The position numbers and the translations under genes are program-made. Source: Isoetes taiwanensis (taxonomy: Eukaryota > Streptophyta > Lycopodiopsida > Isoetales > Isoetaceae). From it: DNA of 64,000 nucleotides. Under the pieces are notes generated by a model, which saw nothing but the letters and a program-made list of their open reading frames with translations, was not told where the DNA came from and did no database searches. Location: NCBI GenBank assembly GCA_021234155.1, contig JAJEKV010000005.1:4344952-4408951 (forward strand), in the 5' to 3' direction. Numbering within the stretch: the first letter of the stretch is position 1; each line of letters starts with the position of its first letter. This document shows, piece after piece, positions 30,380-41,925 of the stretch.

Positions 30380-32802
30380 TTTCTGTCCACTTGTCCTATT
30401 TCAACCTCCCAAAAAGTTCTACTTACAGTTTGAATCTTCTTTTTATATGTTGTGGGTGCTGCTGTTGACATGTACTGCTTTAGCCATTCCACCACCTCGT
30501 GTGCATTGGTCATCTTGCTGCCCTTCAACTGTGCTGCTCTCAAAGCCCTCTTTATTACTGCTCCTGCACCATCATGTTCTCCCTTCCCATGGCCAGAGCA
30601 CCAAAAGTTCCAAATCATGTCTAAACCTGTTAAAGATTTGAATCTAGCATCAAAGTAAAATGATTTTTTACCTTTGAATTGTGAGACTGCACCATCTGAG
30701 AAGACATAATGCTTCTTCAAAGTGATTTCCTTCTCTTGCATCCAATGATTGGTGTAAGAGAAAGCAATGCTGCACAAACAAAGAATCATGTTTTCTGTCA
30801 TCAGATATATAAAAATGTTCTTCCTTGATCATTTCTTGTGTCTCAGACAAGAATAGTGATCTGCTCATTATGCCAATGCTTGGACTGGATTTCATTCTGC
30901 TCCTTGAAAGAGTAATTCTCTGCAAAGTCAACCACTGATACAATAGTATCATCAGCAAACCTGTTCAGTAGTTGTCTAAATATGGCTTGCTGCCATTTAT
31001 ACTTGAAATTATGTGTCACAAACTCCTTTGCTTTAGATCTGAAGGTTTCCATCAAAACATTGGGTGAAGTCTGTAAATATTGATGCTCAATTCTTTTTTT
31101 GGGTTTGCCATTTTTATCCTTACCAATTTCAATGTAGTATATGTTCTCCCAAGTGATTTTTGAGGTACTGTCCTTTGTTTCTTCTTTTGGACACCTTTTC
31201 ATTTTGTCCACCCCACATTTGCTGCAGGTTCCTGACAAGCATGCTTCATTGTGCCACTCCTCACCTTCAGGCTTTGGGCAAACCATGCTTCTCCACATGT
31301 CACTGTTAGACTGCCAAACATGTCTTGCTGCATTGCACCCTACTTGGCTTGCCGTGTGGTCACATATCTTGCACTCACAGGTGCAATCTGCACCGTGCAC
31401 CATGGACTTTTTCCTCATGTTCTTCACGCCTTCCCTCAGCATTGACATCCTCTCATGATAGACGCAACAATAGGTATTGAATTCAGATAGCTTTACAACA
31501 AAGTAAGGCTTTAATTTCTCGAAGTCTCTCTGCTTAATTTGAACATCTGGATTGTCTTGCTTGAAACTAGTGAAGAAATCTGTCTGCAGAATAAGAATCG
31601 AAAACTACTTAGTAAATGCTAATGCTAATACCACTAGAAAAAACAACTGCTAATGAATAGCAACTTAGAACTAATTACTGATTCCATTAGCATTACAACA
31701 TAACCCTTAGCAAACTAAACCACTAACCAGTGCTAGGACATTGAGATGAAAGCATTACTAATCTGTAGTGGTAGGTGGTGCTTCACTAACTACAGATTAA
31801 GTTTAGTGCTAACATTGACAAAATTACTAACAGTGGAACAACTAACGAAATTAGTAATATTAGCACTGTCATTTACAAAATCACTAACAGTGGCACTAAC
31901 ATCAACACAATTACTAAACGTGGCACCAACATTATAAAGGTGAGAAACCTTAGCACTATATCAAAAAATAATCCATTATCAACCATCAATAGCACTAAGA
32001 CTTGCTACCACGAGAAGAACGTGCAGGTTAATTCCATTAGCAGATCATATTAGAATCAATACTTCAAAACTTATAAAAAATATTAGTATTAGTAAACGTG
32101 AAAAAAGACTTAGTAAAAAACTGATCTACAGATAGTATACCTGGCTCACATCAAGGTAATGTGCTGGATGCTTAGGATGTTTTCCTCTACCAGATCTGAC
32201 GTCCTTGAAGTTAAGCTTAAAACTCGGTGTAGTTTGTCCAATAATCCACAACGTTTTCAATCACTTCTTGGCTCAGGGAATCCTTTCTCTTCTTCCTTCC
32301 CCCAAGAGCCCACAATGCGTTTTTATTACTAATTGCAACACGGTGCTTCTTAGCTCTGGAACAATTCCTTGGATGAATTCCTAAAGCCTTGGCAGCTAAT
32401 ATTTTGCTTCCATGCGACCATTTCCCAAGTGCCATGACTAATCTTTGCTCTTTTTTGCTTGTCATTGGACTCCCTCCTTTCCGCGTCTTTGTATGGTTTC
32501 TTGGATGCTACCGATAATTTCACTTTGAACAATCTTTTCCTTATCGGACACCGCAGCAACTCGCATAACTTTGTTGTTCTCCACTAGATGCCATACTTCT
32601 TTCTTCCGTGTAGCGTAGACATCGAACCCATCAAATCCAAAACGTTTTTCGTGATTATGGAGGCTGCATGTTGCAATTGCTTTTTTGAGTGCTCAATACT
32701 CCAATCTAAATTTTCATTTGACAATTGTTGCCTCATCTTGCTTGCTCTTTGTTGTTGCTTCTGCAAACGCCATTTCCGCCTCCTGTCTTCGTCATTAGTC
32801 AT
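30380..32802 (-). pseudogene. Transposase-like protein, copy 2: N-terminal exons to the DDE-like core
   Basis: The order on the minus strand is as follows. An exon from 32802 reads MTNDEDRRRKWRLQKQQQR and HAASIITKNVLDLMGS. Next is ILAAKALGIHPR...SRAKKHR, a possible helix-turn-helix, with KRKDSLSQEVIENVVDYW and, after a one-base shift near 32220, PKHPAHYLDVSQ. An intron with consensus ends follows. The long exon then reads FTSFKQDNPDVQIKQRDFEK, TYCCVYHERM, CTCECKICDHTA...HVWQ, KCGVDKMKRCP, HWHNEQITILV, ISDDRKHDS, HYVFSDGAVSQFKGKK and FWCSGHGKGEHDGAGAVIKR. The ISDD, FSDG and HGKG-DG set is familiar from a transposon-derived family of plants and invertebrates whose name I cannot state with certainty. 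The copia element interrupts it after GQVDRK. Confidence 0.65.
31584..32140 (-). other. Intron of the transposase-like gene
   Basis: The minus-strand donor is CAG|GTATAC at 32141/32140 and the acceptor TTCTGCAG|ACAGATTTC at 31584/31583. The junction joins HYLDVSQ to TDFFTSFKQ. Within it, 31760-31935 is a degenerate ACTAACAGTGGCACTAACA-type minisatellite. Presence of an intron means that this copy did not arise by reverse transcription. Confidence 0.6.
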
Positions 32803-33003
32803 TGGATCACAAGAAGCCTGAACAAAAAATGGATGGAAAGAAAGAAACGAGATATCTCTCTCCCTCGAGAAAGGGGGAATCAACCACCCCCCGATATTCT
32901 CGTTAATTTTGAATTTCCCTCTTCCCATAATACTAAAAAATAGTGCTAATTTGGGTGGATAAAAGGACACTAAAAATGAGACACCGTAACATGTGAGGAC
33001 CCG

Positions 33004-33527
33004 TATAGGAGATCGTATATTGTATATGGAGTGATATATGCACATGCACCCAATCGCGGGATATTTGCATTATACATTGTGGAAGCATGAGGATCAACTG
33101 TGTTATCGGGCTGGAGAGAGAGAAGAACAGTGAGGGGCCAGGTGTATTGAGAGAGAGTTTTTGCTTGATCTAGCTATAGAGGCGATGTTGTGCATTGCAT
33201 AGATTTGGTAAATTGAAGCTTGGAGTATTGGTTTCCATCCTTCTTGCAAGGTTAGAGCCGTGTGGTCGCCAAATTGTTAGAGCCTAAACTCTAACCTTGC
33301 AAGAAGGATGGAAAACCAATAGTCCAAGCTTCAATTTACCAAATCTATGCAATGCACAACATCGTCTCCATAGCTAGATCAAGCAAAATACTCTCTCTCA
33401 ATACACCGTCCCTCTGTTCTTTCTCTCTCGGCTCCGATAACACAGTGATCCTCCTACTTCCACAATGCATATGTGCAAATATCCTGCACGCGTGCATGTG
33501 CATATATACAATATACGATCTTCTATA
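33004..33527. repeat. Long hairpin (inverted repeat, arms about 240-254 bp, 31-bp spacer)
   Basis: The left arm, 33004-33257, is the reverse complement of 33289-33527 with few differences. Examples are CCATCCTTCTTGCAAGGTTA against its inverse at the centre and GATCGTATATTGTATATG against CATATATACAATATACGATC at the ends. No TIR-type transposase or target duplication was found. It could be a fold-back element or an inverted gene-fragment duplication able to make a long hairpin RNA. Confidence 0.85.
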
Positions 33528-33529
33528 CC

Positions 33530-34049
33530 ACCTCAATAGTGGTGAGTGGTGTGAGTGGTGACCACCCCAACATGATGCATGTTTCATTTATGATAATGCA
33601 CGCTTTTTCTAAACTAGCATCCCTTATTGTATCGTTTGTAGTTATTGTAGATACTAGAAAAAGTGCCCAGCGTTGCTGGGCTTTTGTCAGGTTTAAACTA
33701 AATAATTAATATAAAAAAAGGGTATTATGTTCTTCAAGCAATGGTTTCCTGGGTTTTTAATGCAATGATGTTAATTTCATAAGATGTCATATGTCCTTGT
33801 TCAAGTATTCAACGATATTGCATAGTACCTACCTGTCTGTGTTTAGGAAAGAGGTGTGTCATTTCAACAAACTCCTATAACACCTTAATTGAGATGCATG
33901 GCCCACTTGTCTTCTGGCAGCATGGCATTGTCCACATAAGCATAAGATTTTCCAAAGGCTATGTAGGAAGCCGTCAAAGTATTCACTTACAAGACCTTTT
34001 TCGTTAAGATTACTGCAATATCCATACCTAGCGGCTTGGCTATGGTGTA
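33530..34049. other. No recognisable gene (0.5 kb)
   Basis: Only short frames occur. The minus-strand ORF 33859-34119 (86 codons) overlaps the direct repeat that follows and is not recognisable. Confidence 0.4.
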
Positions 34050-34384
34050 TGGAAAGTGGGTAATAGTCTCTGCTTTTACGAACATTCATGGACCACCAAC
34101 ATGGAAAAATTTCACTCATTCATTTGAATTGTAATGGCAAAGCCCAGGATGGTCCTATGTGGGAAACATCATGGACAGTTTGCTTTATATTAATAATTTG
34201 CAATCCATAAACCCAAGAGGTGGCTTTTTAACAGCTTTATTTCCATATGCAACTTCCATCTATACAATCTCCTTTTATCAGTCTTCAACATAGTTGAACA
34301 AAGCTGGAGATAAATAACTTATTACCAGATAATACTGGCAGGGACATGCACAGCCTTAAATAGACGTACTAATACTTGAGTTGA
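34050..34384. repeat. 335-bp direct repeat, copy 1 (partner 42244-42574)
   Basis: The two copies share GCATGGAAAAATTTCACTCA-type passages along their whole length, with small indels. This copy lies about 90 bp beyond the stop codon of the FPP exons (minus strand). The repeats bracket the FPP exons, the PPR fragments and the inverted-repeat element. Confidence 0.8.
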
Positions 34385-34472
34385 TGCTATTTTCCACCGT
34401 GCTAAAATATAAACAACTTTTCTGCTCATCAAAATAGCTTGACGAACATGATTTTAATCAGCCAGCACCTTC

Positions 34473-35042
34473 TTACGTGAGAAGAAGGGAATGTTCTATC
34501 AGTTTCTTTAGTTTCGTTCTTGGTGAAGATAGAAGTGATCTTTCATTTTCATCCTGCAGCATTTCTTGTGCAAAATGTGATCCATTATAATGGTTTGCAT
34601 TTTCCCCATGATTGACAATATTCATCAGATCTGGGCCAGACCAGATGTCTGAACTCCAGTACATTTTCTGTGTCTGAACATGCTCACCTATAGCTCTGGA
34701 GTGGCTAAAATTGAAATTTGAGGTCTGGCTATGGATCTTAGTAAGTAAAGCCAAATCATCGGATTGCACATCGTCGCCATGCAAAAATGAAGGGGACATA
34801 TCTAAGGAATTTGGACATGCATTTTTAGATACTCCATGATGCTGAAGCTGCTTGCCTAGAGCCATAATTGAGTTTTGACATTCAGACAACTTCTTTGCAG
34901 CAACTGCAATTTCCTTTTCCTGCATTTTAAAAGTAAACAGAGACTGTGAGAAAGAAAAGAGATTGAGCCATAGCTAAATACGTTGAAAAATTAGGTTTAC
35001 CTTTGTTGGTCTAGCGACATCCTCATGCTCTCTTGTTTTTAC
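34473..35042 (-). pseudogene. Filament-like plant protein (FPP), last two exons
   Basis: Exon 35042-35001 (14 codons, ends ARPTK) is preceded by ATATAG and followed by GTAAAC. Exon 34919-34473 follows a TGCAG acceptor and runs in phase to a stop. It begins EKEIAVAAKKLSECQNSIMA then LGKQLQHHG, the signature of FPP coiled-coil proteins (KEKEIA.AA.KLAECQETI..LGKQLK). The remainder, about 110 residues, ends in KLKKLIEHSLLLT and is low complexity. FPPs are long plant coiled-coil proteins linked to the cytoskeleton and vesicle traffic. Both exons are open and the splice sites are good. No upstream FPP exons are visible; instead a PPR fragment lies 120 bp upstream. I call it a gene fragment. Confidence 0.65.
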
Positions 35043-35159
35043 CTATATGTTGGAAGCAATTACCCATGTTCAAGTAGTTTCTTTGTAGCCTAAAAAAGAC
35101 GAAAATGAAGAACAGCCATAGCACATAGACAAACACATAAAGTAACATTAATAGTTAGA

Positions 35160-35231
35160 TTTCATCCATAAGGGCATTTCCAAGTGGAACATCCAATGCA
35201 AGTTTCATGCCTCTGATCTGAGGATGTGCCA
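35160..35231 (-). pseudogene. PPR gene fragment, downstream part
   Basis: The minus strand reads HPQIRGMKLALDVPLGNALM, a typical end-to-start of adjacent PPR repeats (LDV.LGNALMDMY), then a TAA near 35160. It continues in frame with the fragment ending at 41591 once the inverted-repeat element and one target duplication are removed in thought. Confidence 0.65.
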
Positions 35232-35856
35232 TAACCACCCCAATTCTAGGTCCACACCTAAAAACAACAGTAACAAAAAGACCACATGTCGTTGTTCCAA
35301 AAAATCTACATGTGGTTATGTGGAGGTGTGGTTTATTAAGGAGGCGGTGTAGTTTTTTTTATGGAGCTATAGTTTTTTTTTTTTGAAGGTGTGGTCTTTT
35401 TTTGAGGTGTCATTTTTTTAAAAGAAGTGTTGCTTATTTTCTTGAGGGGGTGTTGTTTTTAAGAAGGTGTTGTTTTTTGAGGTGTAGTTTTTAAGTAGTC
35501 GTTTTTTTATGGAAGTATAGTTTTTTGAAGTGTGGTTTATACGGAGGTATAGTTTTTAAGTGGTTGTTTTTTAAGGAAGTATGGTTTTCTAAAGTGGTAT
35601 GATTTTTTTTAATCGAGGTGTTGTTTTTTGAGGTGTCGTTTATAAGTGGGTGTAGTTTTTAAATAGCTGTTTTTTAAAGAAGTATGGTTTTTTGAAGTGT
35701 GGTTTATAATCGGGTGTAGTTTTTAAGTGGCTGTTTTTTAATGAAGTATGGTTTTCTGAAGTGGTGTAGTTTATAACTAGGTGTAGTTTTTAAGAAGCTA
35801 TTTTTAAGGAAGTATGTTTTTTTTGGTGTGGTTTATATATTGCCTCCATTCGCACA

Positions 35857-36373
35857 GGTGCCCACCATCTTCGCATCGAGACGGGCAGGTGGATTGGGGA
35901 GCCCCGCCAGGACAGGCTCTGTCAGTGCTGTCAAACGGGTGCCATTGAGGATGAGTCTCACACTTTCCAGAGTTGCCCAGCGTTCAGTCACATCCGGGCC
36001 AGATACGCTCCCTTAGTACGGCCGGACTTGCCCTTACATTTGCTGATGAACACACCGTCAGTACGTGCCATGGGGTCGTACATTCAGGAGGTGCTGGACC
36101 TGCGAGGTCACCTTTGCCCCCGCCTGGCTGCTCGCTGATTGGGCACTACGGGTGCGGTGCATGACTGTATATATTTGGGTGTTTCTGCATTGTATATGTT
36201 AGGACAGTTTGTCAGCAGGCTGATTGCTGCCACGGTTTTTCCCTCGAAAACCCTTCGGGGCGGGGGTTTTTTAATCCGGGCAGTAATCCGCTTGCTGCGT
36301 TTTTGTATTGGGTCCCATAGACTGATTGGTCTCCATGGACGATAAAAGTACCTTCCTTCCTTCCTTCCTTCCT
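35857..36373 (+). pseudogene. LINE copy 2: 3' end with (TTCC)n tail
   Basis: It is closely similar to 45597-46115: GTGCCCACCATCTTCG, GATGAGTCTCACACTTTCCA, then the two stem-loops and CCTTCCTTCCTTCC. The outer stem is GATTGCTGCC (36222-36231) with GGCAGTAATC (36279-36288), the inner stem AAAACCC/GGGTTTT (36247-36253 with 36264-36270), and the terminal hairpin CCATAGACTGATTGGTCT with CCATGG (36315-36338). It lies within the inverted-repeat element and is heavily 5'-truncated. Confidence 0.85.
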
Positions 36374-37984
36374 TTCAAGGACCAAGCTTTGAGCAGGTTC
36401 AAAAAAATCCAAGATCGGTCTTGGAGAACTTATCAAACCGCGAAGTCAAGAGCAATTAGAAGTCAAGAGCGCCTTTTGCAGTAGCAAGATTGTTTGGGAT
36501 CGTTCCGGATGGCCGATAGATCCAAACTCTATTATTTCAGTTGTCGTAGCTTTGCATGCATGTTCAAAAATGGTGCACCTAGTTATCTATAAAAGCAACC
36601 ACATTTCGTCCTCCGAAACGTAAACCCTGTGTGTTTCTAGGTTATTGTAGGGTTTATGTTATGGAGGTCGAGTTTTGGTCGTTTGTACTTGGAACAAGGT
36701 CAAGAAGTTGCAGTTGAAGACACAAAGCAATAGGAACTGAGGGACATGGGTTTGGATCTATTTTCCTTCCATTCGAAGTCAAGAGGTGGCATGCAGAGAT
36801 AAACTGATTCTTGAGTATTGATTGCTCACACTAATAGAGAAAAGTTGTTGGGAAGCAATGGCAAAAATCTTGGCCAATTATGAGCTCAGATTCTTGATAT
36901 ATTCGAGTTCAAAGTCGGGACAAAATTTGGTCAATGAAATATTAAAAATGAGGATTTTGAGTTGCCAATGGAGTTTTTGATAAATTTCAAAGCCGAGATG
37001 TGCCAAAAGGAGCTTGATATGGGGAAAGCAGTCAAATTATAATTTGGATCACAAGAAGTATTTTTTGCGCATTGATTTGCACAAAACAGTCAAGAACAAT
37101 CTCAGACAACATGCGAAAGTCTACAATGGTCGAGAAATAGGGGCGAGTAATGGTAATGGTAATAAATAATGGTAATGGTAATGGTCGAGAAATAGGGGGG
37201 AGAAATAGGGGCGAGCAATGGTAATAGACATACATCATACAAATGGAATTTATGGATCCTTGATGGAAATTGGAGACAATAAATAAGATATGGCCATATG
37301 AATGTTTTGACCAAGGATTAGGGTGTAAGACCTCGAGACAAGAAATATAAGGATAAGGGCTAGAAGTGGTGAAATTAAGTGACTCAAGGGGTTATATACG
37401 AAAAAATAGAGAATTGGTCTAGGCAAAAAGTGCTTCAAAGGTGGATTTATGGCATGATAAGAACGAAAGGGGTAAAATAGGATATGGAGGTAGAAATGAG
37501 GGAAATGGCTAGGAATGTGGAACCAAATACCATGAGGTCTTCCAAATTTGAAGTTGTTGACTTCTAAATTTGATGTTGGACCCTGCGTGGCATGTCAGAG
37601 CCCACGTGGCATGTTGGAGCATGTTGTAACATGGCAAATTGGTGATGTGGACATGATGGCTTGGATTTGGAATTTTTGGTAGAGGAGTTTGGCAAGGGAT
37701 AGAATAGAAGGAACTTTAAGAACTTCAAAAGCTGACTACCAGGGCCTTGCTAAGCTACTATAAAGGGAGGGTGTGGACGCCAGAAGAAGGATCCTTAAAA
37801 CCTCCCCGGAAGCAACTTGCCCCAAAAGTCCTCTTTGAAGGTCCTAGCGATGGATGAGCATCTCCCCTACTCTAAAACTGTGAATTGGCTCTGCCTTGCT
37901 TACTTGGCATGATATGTCACCAATGGCATGCCACATCATCATGCATATGTCAACTTTTGCAAATTTCAATTTTCTCCACTCATT
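36374..37984. other. Interior of the inverted-repeat element, no gene seen
   Basis: AT-rich. 37128-37235 contains a TGGTAA-type microsatellite interspersed with GAGAAATAGGGG. No ORF here resembles a protein. Confidence 0.5.
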
Positions 37985-38760
37985 TGCGAGCAATGATATA
38001 GAAATGATGACGTGGCATCAAAAGAGCAAGCAAACTACTTTCTTTTTAAGGTGAGCATTTGCAAAAATTATGGTAGATGCCATGGCATGATTATGGTGAG
38101 GTGGCAAAGATGAGACTTGAGGTGGCAAAATATGAAAAGGTGACTTTTGTGAAAATTATGGGTGATGACATGGCATGAACATGTGAGTTGGCATCAAAGG
38201 AGCAAGCAAACTACTTTCTTTTTAAGAAGGTGAGCATTTGCAAAAATTATGGGAGATGACCATTCTTTTAATATATTGACACAGTTCTTAAAAAAAAAAA
38301 AATTATGGGAGATGCCATGGCATGATTTTGGTGAGGTGGCAAAGATGAGACTTGACATGAAAAAATGAAGAATTTGCATAGACAATTTTTCAACATTAAC
38401 ATATTTCTCCATGGTGACATGGCATTTCTTTGGATGGTGTGGCGTGTGATGTGATGACTAAGCATTTTATGCACTTTAGATAGAAAATGACTAGGCCAAT
38501 GTACAAAAGAAAAAAAAAAAAAAGTGTTTTTTGAGTGAGATAAATAGGTAATAGTGGCAAGAAAGGTGATGTGGCACTGGAAATGAAGGTAATGTGGCAC
38601 TGGAAATGATGAGGTGTCATAAGAAAGAGAAACCGAACTTCATAATTTTTGAAAAAATGACTTTTTCAAAAATTATGGGTGATGACATGGCATGAACATG
38701 TGAGTTGGCACCTATGGTGATGACATGGCAAAACACGAAGGGATATAAAAATATAGAATT
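37985..38760 (+). repeat. Irregular tandem repeat block
   Basis: AGCAAGCAAACTACTTTCTT occurs at about 38026 and 38200, and GCATTTGCAAAAATTATGG with GATGCCATGGCATGATT is repeated near 38045-38095 and 38235-38330. A related GATGACATGGCATGAACATG piece recurs near 38164 and 38682. Unit length is roughly 170-190 bp. No coding content. Confidence 0.65.
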
Positions 38761-39489
38761 TGCCAAGCCAATTTAACTTCTTAGAAGAAGCATGTTCACC
38801 AAGATGCCCCTAGATTCCCTTGCTAATGCTAATGCATGAATGGCATGCAGGAATTTGTCATGTTATATTATATTGGATGCTGGAAGCGCGCAGAGAACAT
38901 TGAATAGAGTTTAAAACTCTAGATGATCTGAGACATGGATAAGTCTGAGTATTTGCAAATTTATCTATGGTTTATATTCATAGACAATTACCTGAGACAT
39001 TCATGAATTACAAAGGTGCGTAGAGAGTTTATTATTTAGGTTGAAGTGATTATTTGCACCTGCATGAATTAACCTAGGGCTTATTATGATTAATTCCCAA
39101 TAGCTAAGATTTTCAAATTTGAGTCGAGCTATGATTTTAGAATGTAGATGTGCGTGGACCAACGACACATTGATATGAACAAAAAGCAATAAGGGAAATT
39201 CAAATAGTCAGTTCCCGGGATAAATGTGGGGCAGTCAATCAGAAACAAGAGATGAACAAGTCTGGAAGAGGTTGCAATGCCTATGCTATCAGAGCTATTG
39301 GAATTGAAAACAACCTAGAAGATATTGAGTTACAAGTGACGATCAGCCATTGACCATTGAAATATCATTTGCTAAATGTCTACATATTCAATAAGAGTAT
39401 TTATCTATTCACAAGGGGCTTTTTTTTATACGTTCGAATTGGAAAAGGGTCTATTGAAAAGTTTGAATTCTAATATTATGTGAAACTTA

Positions 39490-40660
39490 TAAGGGCCGTC
39501 GGATGAAAAATAAACAAGGGCTTAGATCTCGATCCTCGTCTTCCTGTCTCATTGGTCGAACCTTTTGGCAGTGGCGGCGGGCTTTTTTTGGCGGGCTCCA
39601 ATCCCCTTCTTCTTTTCTAAATTTAGATTCCTGTCCATTCTCCGACCTCTCAAACCCACGATCATGTTCTCATTGGACCTCCTTTGTTTCTCTTCAAAGA
39701 TCCGGATCACGCCTATTCCGGCCGGATTCATAGTTTTGAATAGATTTTCATTGCCGGGATCAGGTGTCATTTGCCCAATATTTTATCGTGATAGCCTCAC
39801 CGATCCATGCATTTGTCCTGCAAAGAAGGCGGATATGGCCTACGAGATCCCGGCGGTTTGCTATTGATTTGTGCTTTTGGGTCGGCCGTCTGAACCATGC
39901 CTGAACTATGCGTGTATGCAAGCAAGTAAAACTGCGGCATAGTTTGGGTTATCCTTCTGAAAATGCAACTCTTTAATCTGAGGAACGAATTCTTTCAGTT
40001 TGACGAATCGTTTGAGCTGCTTCGTTTTAAGTAGTGTGTATCGATTTTGCAAAATGAGACCGCTATATTGGGTTTCGGCATTACCTTGTTATGATTGAAA
40101 ATATCGTTCTTATTCCAAGCATGTTGGTCAATCGAGATGGGCGGTTCAGCCGTAAGTACCCATATTCGGCTTCTTTTATAGATCCTTATATTTTAAGGGT
40201 TCCTTGGCAATTCTTGGGGAAGAAAAGATTAGAGTCATCCAAACTCGTTGTTCGTAAATGGGATAATGACACTCCGGTGCGAGTTTCTTTGGAACAAGGC
40301 TTAGAATGGAACGAGTTTGAACTATCAAAGCCAAGAGATGGCTTAGTCCCGACAACAACATCGAAATCGCTTATGGCGGTTAGGATTCATTGCATGCACT
40401 CGAATATCGTGATGAATGAATGTTGCGATGTGTTCTGAAAGACAAAATTTGGTGCTTTTGTTAAGCACAAACACAAATATCATCACAATAGAGTCCTGTT
40501 TGATACCCATTTGTCCAAGCCCTCACGCTTCTGTTTTGTGGGAACCCACATCCCAATTTGTGCTATCTATCGATGAGACCGATCCGGAAGGGTTTTTATT
40601 CAATCTATATTGGAGCGAATTTCTTGACTTTGGATTCAGGCCTGGCTTGGATTTGTAATG
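39490..40660 (+). other. GC-richer segment with unrecognised ORFs
   Basis: Frames at 39503-39733, 39565-39867 and 40091-40438 (115 codons) are more GC-rich than their surroundings. The last has varied composition (VPWQFLGKKRLESSKLVVRK, DNDTPVRVSLEQGLEWNEF). This may be captured host gene sequence inside the inverted-repeat element. I do not recognise it and see no clear splice structure. Confidence 0.35.
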
Positions 40661-41590
40661 GCGAAGCTTGGTCTGAAACATAAACATTTTCTTTTTCTAT
40701 GGATAACCATAGAAAATCAGTAAGAACAATGGTAGCTACAGCTTTTATTCTTGTAAAACAATGGAATTTGTGGATTTTATGGCTTTTATATACTGTTGTT
40801 TTGGAGCCCTCAAATCGAAGGGGAAATATGTTAGGAAATTGAGTATGAAATTGAGTTATTCTTAAGTTTTCCTCTTTCCAACATCATGTTGTTTTTACAC
40901 CCACATCCTTTATAAAAAAAACAATTCATCATGTTGTTTTTAAAACGGCGTCATTTAGAACCGTGTCCTTTATTATGTTTCTAAAACCACGGCATATATT
41001 GTTTTGGAAAAACAACACCTAAAGGTCTTTACTTTTATAAAGAACTACATGTGATTTGTATGTAAAACTATATATCAAAATTCCTTCTCATCAGAAAAAC
41101 ATTATTGGAAAACAACAGCTATTCTTGAGTAACCACATATCATTTTTCGTGAAAATCAACACTTGGAAACAACATAGCTAAGAAAAAAACCCAGAAACCT
41201 ACGTATAGTTTCTAGCAAAGTCGGACAAAATTCTTTACGTGGTTTTTCAGTGTTGTTTTGCTGCAAAACAACAGTTAAAAGCAACATGTGAACTTTTTAA
41301 GTTTATTGAGAACGACATGTCTACTTTTTAGGAAAACAACACTTGAAAACTATAGCTACTTTTAAAAAACAACATGTAGAAACACATGTTAATTTCTACG
41401 CGTAGATAATTTTGACAAAATTATACGTGTAGACTTTTTCCGAAAAAAACTACATGTATAAAAATTTTGCTAAAAACTACATGTCATTTCTAGCAAATCC
41501 GGACAAAAAACAACACGTAGTTTTTTGGTATTGTTTTTTTGCAAAAAAGACACTGAAAAACAACATGTGGACCCAGTTTTGGGGTGGTAG

Positions 41591-41925
41591 TGTGCAAGCC
41601 ATCCTTCTATAAGAGAATCTATACAAGCACATCCATCAAGAACACCCACAAATGTAACCTGATTTGGTTGCTTGCCTTCAGATTGCATTGTCTAGAACGT
41701 TTCTAAGGCCTCCTTCCCTTGCCCATGCTGAGCATATGCAGCAATCATAGTTGTCCACATTATAACATCTCTGCCAAGCATTTGATTTAACACCTTCTGG
41801 GCTTCATCTATGTTCCCTGTTTTCACGTACATGCTCATGATGGCAGTCTTCAAAGTAGCATTTGGACTAAATTTTCTTCTAAGTATCTGAGAATGGATGA
41901 ACTTGCCAGAGGCTAACGATGACGA
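41591..41925 (-). pseudogene. PPR gene fragment, upstream part
   Basis: The minus strand reads SGKFIHSQILRRKFSPNATL, KTAIMSMYVKTGNIDEAQKV, RDVIMWTTMIAAYAQHGQGK, an in-frame TAG after EALETF, then QPNQVTFVGVLDGC and DSLIEGWLAH. This is the repeat pattern of plant P-L-S class PPR proteins, which bind organellar RNA. The frame is then cut by the inverted-repeat element. The nonsense codon near 41693 lies in the fragment itself. Confidence 0.8.

Larger units (their letters stand above)
35232..41590. mobile_element. 6.4-kb element with terminal inverted repeats inserted in the PPR gene
   Basis: The left end TAACCACCCCAATTC...GGTCCACA (from 35232) is an imperfect inverse of the right end TGTGGACCC...TTGGGGTGGTAG (to 41590), about 20 of 27 positions. 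Flanks TGTGCCA and TGTGCAA are a probable 7-8 bp target duplication. Subterminal arms of 600-700 bp (35280-35830 and 40860-41560) are degenerate GTAGTTTTTAAG / AAACAACATGTAG-type repeats in inverse orientation, as in fold-back, hAT-like or MULE-like non-autonomous elements. No transposase is visible. A LINE 3' end is nested near its left side. Confidence 0.65.

Noticed and set aside
36340-36373. TTCC and ATTCT runs as independent microsatellites
   Set aside because: They sit at the same position in each LINE copy, directly after the terminal hairpin, so they are element tails.
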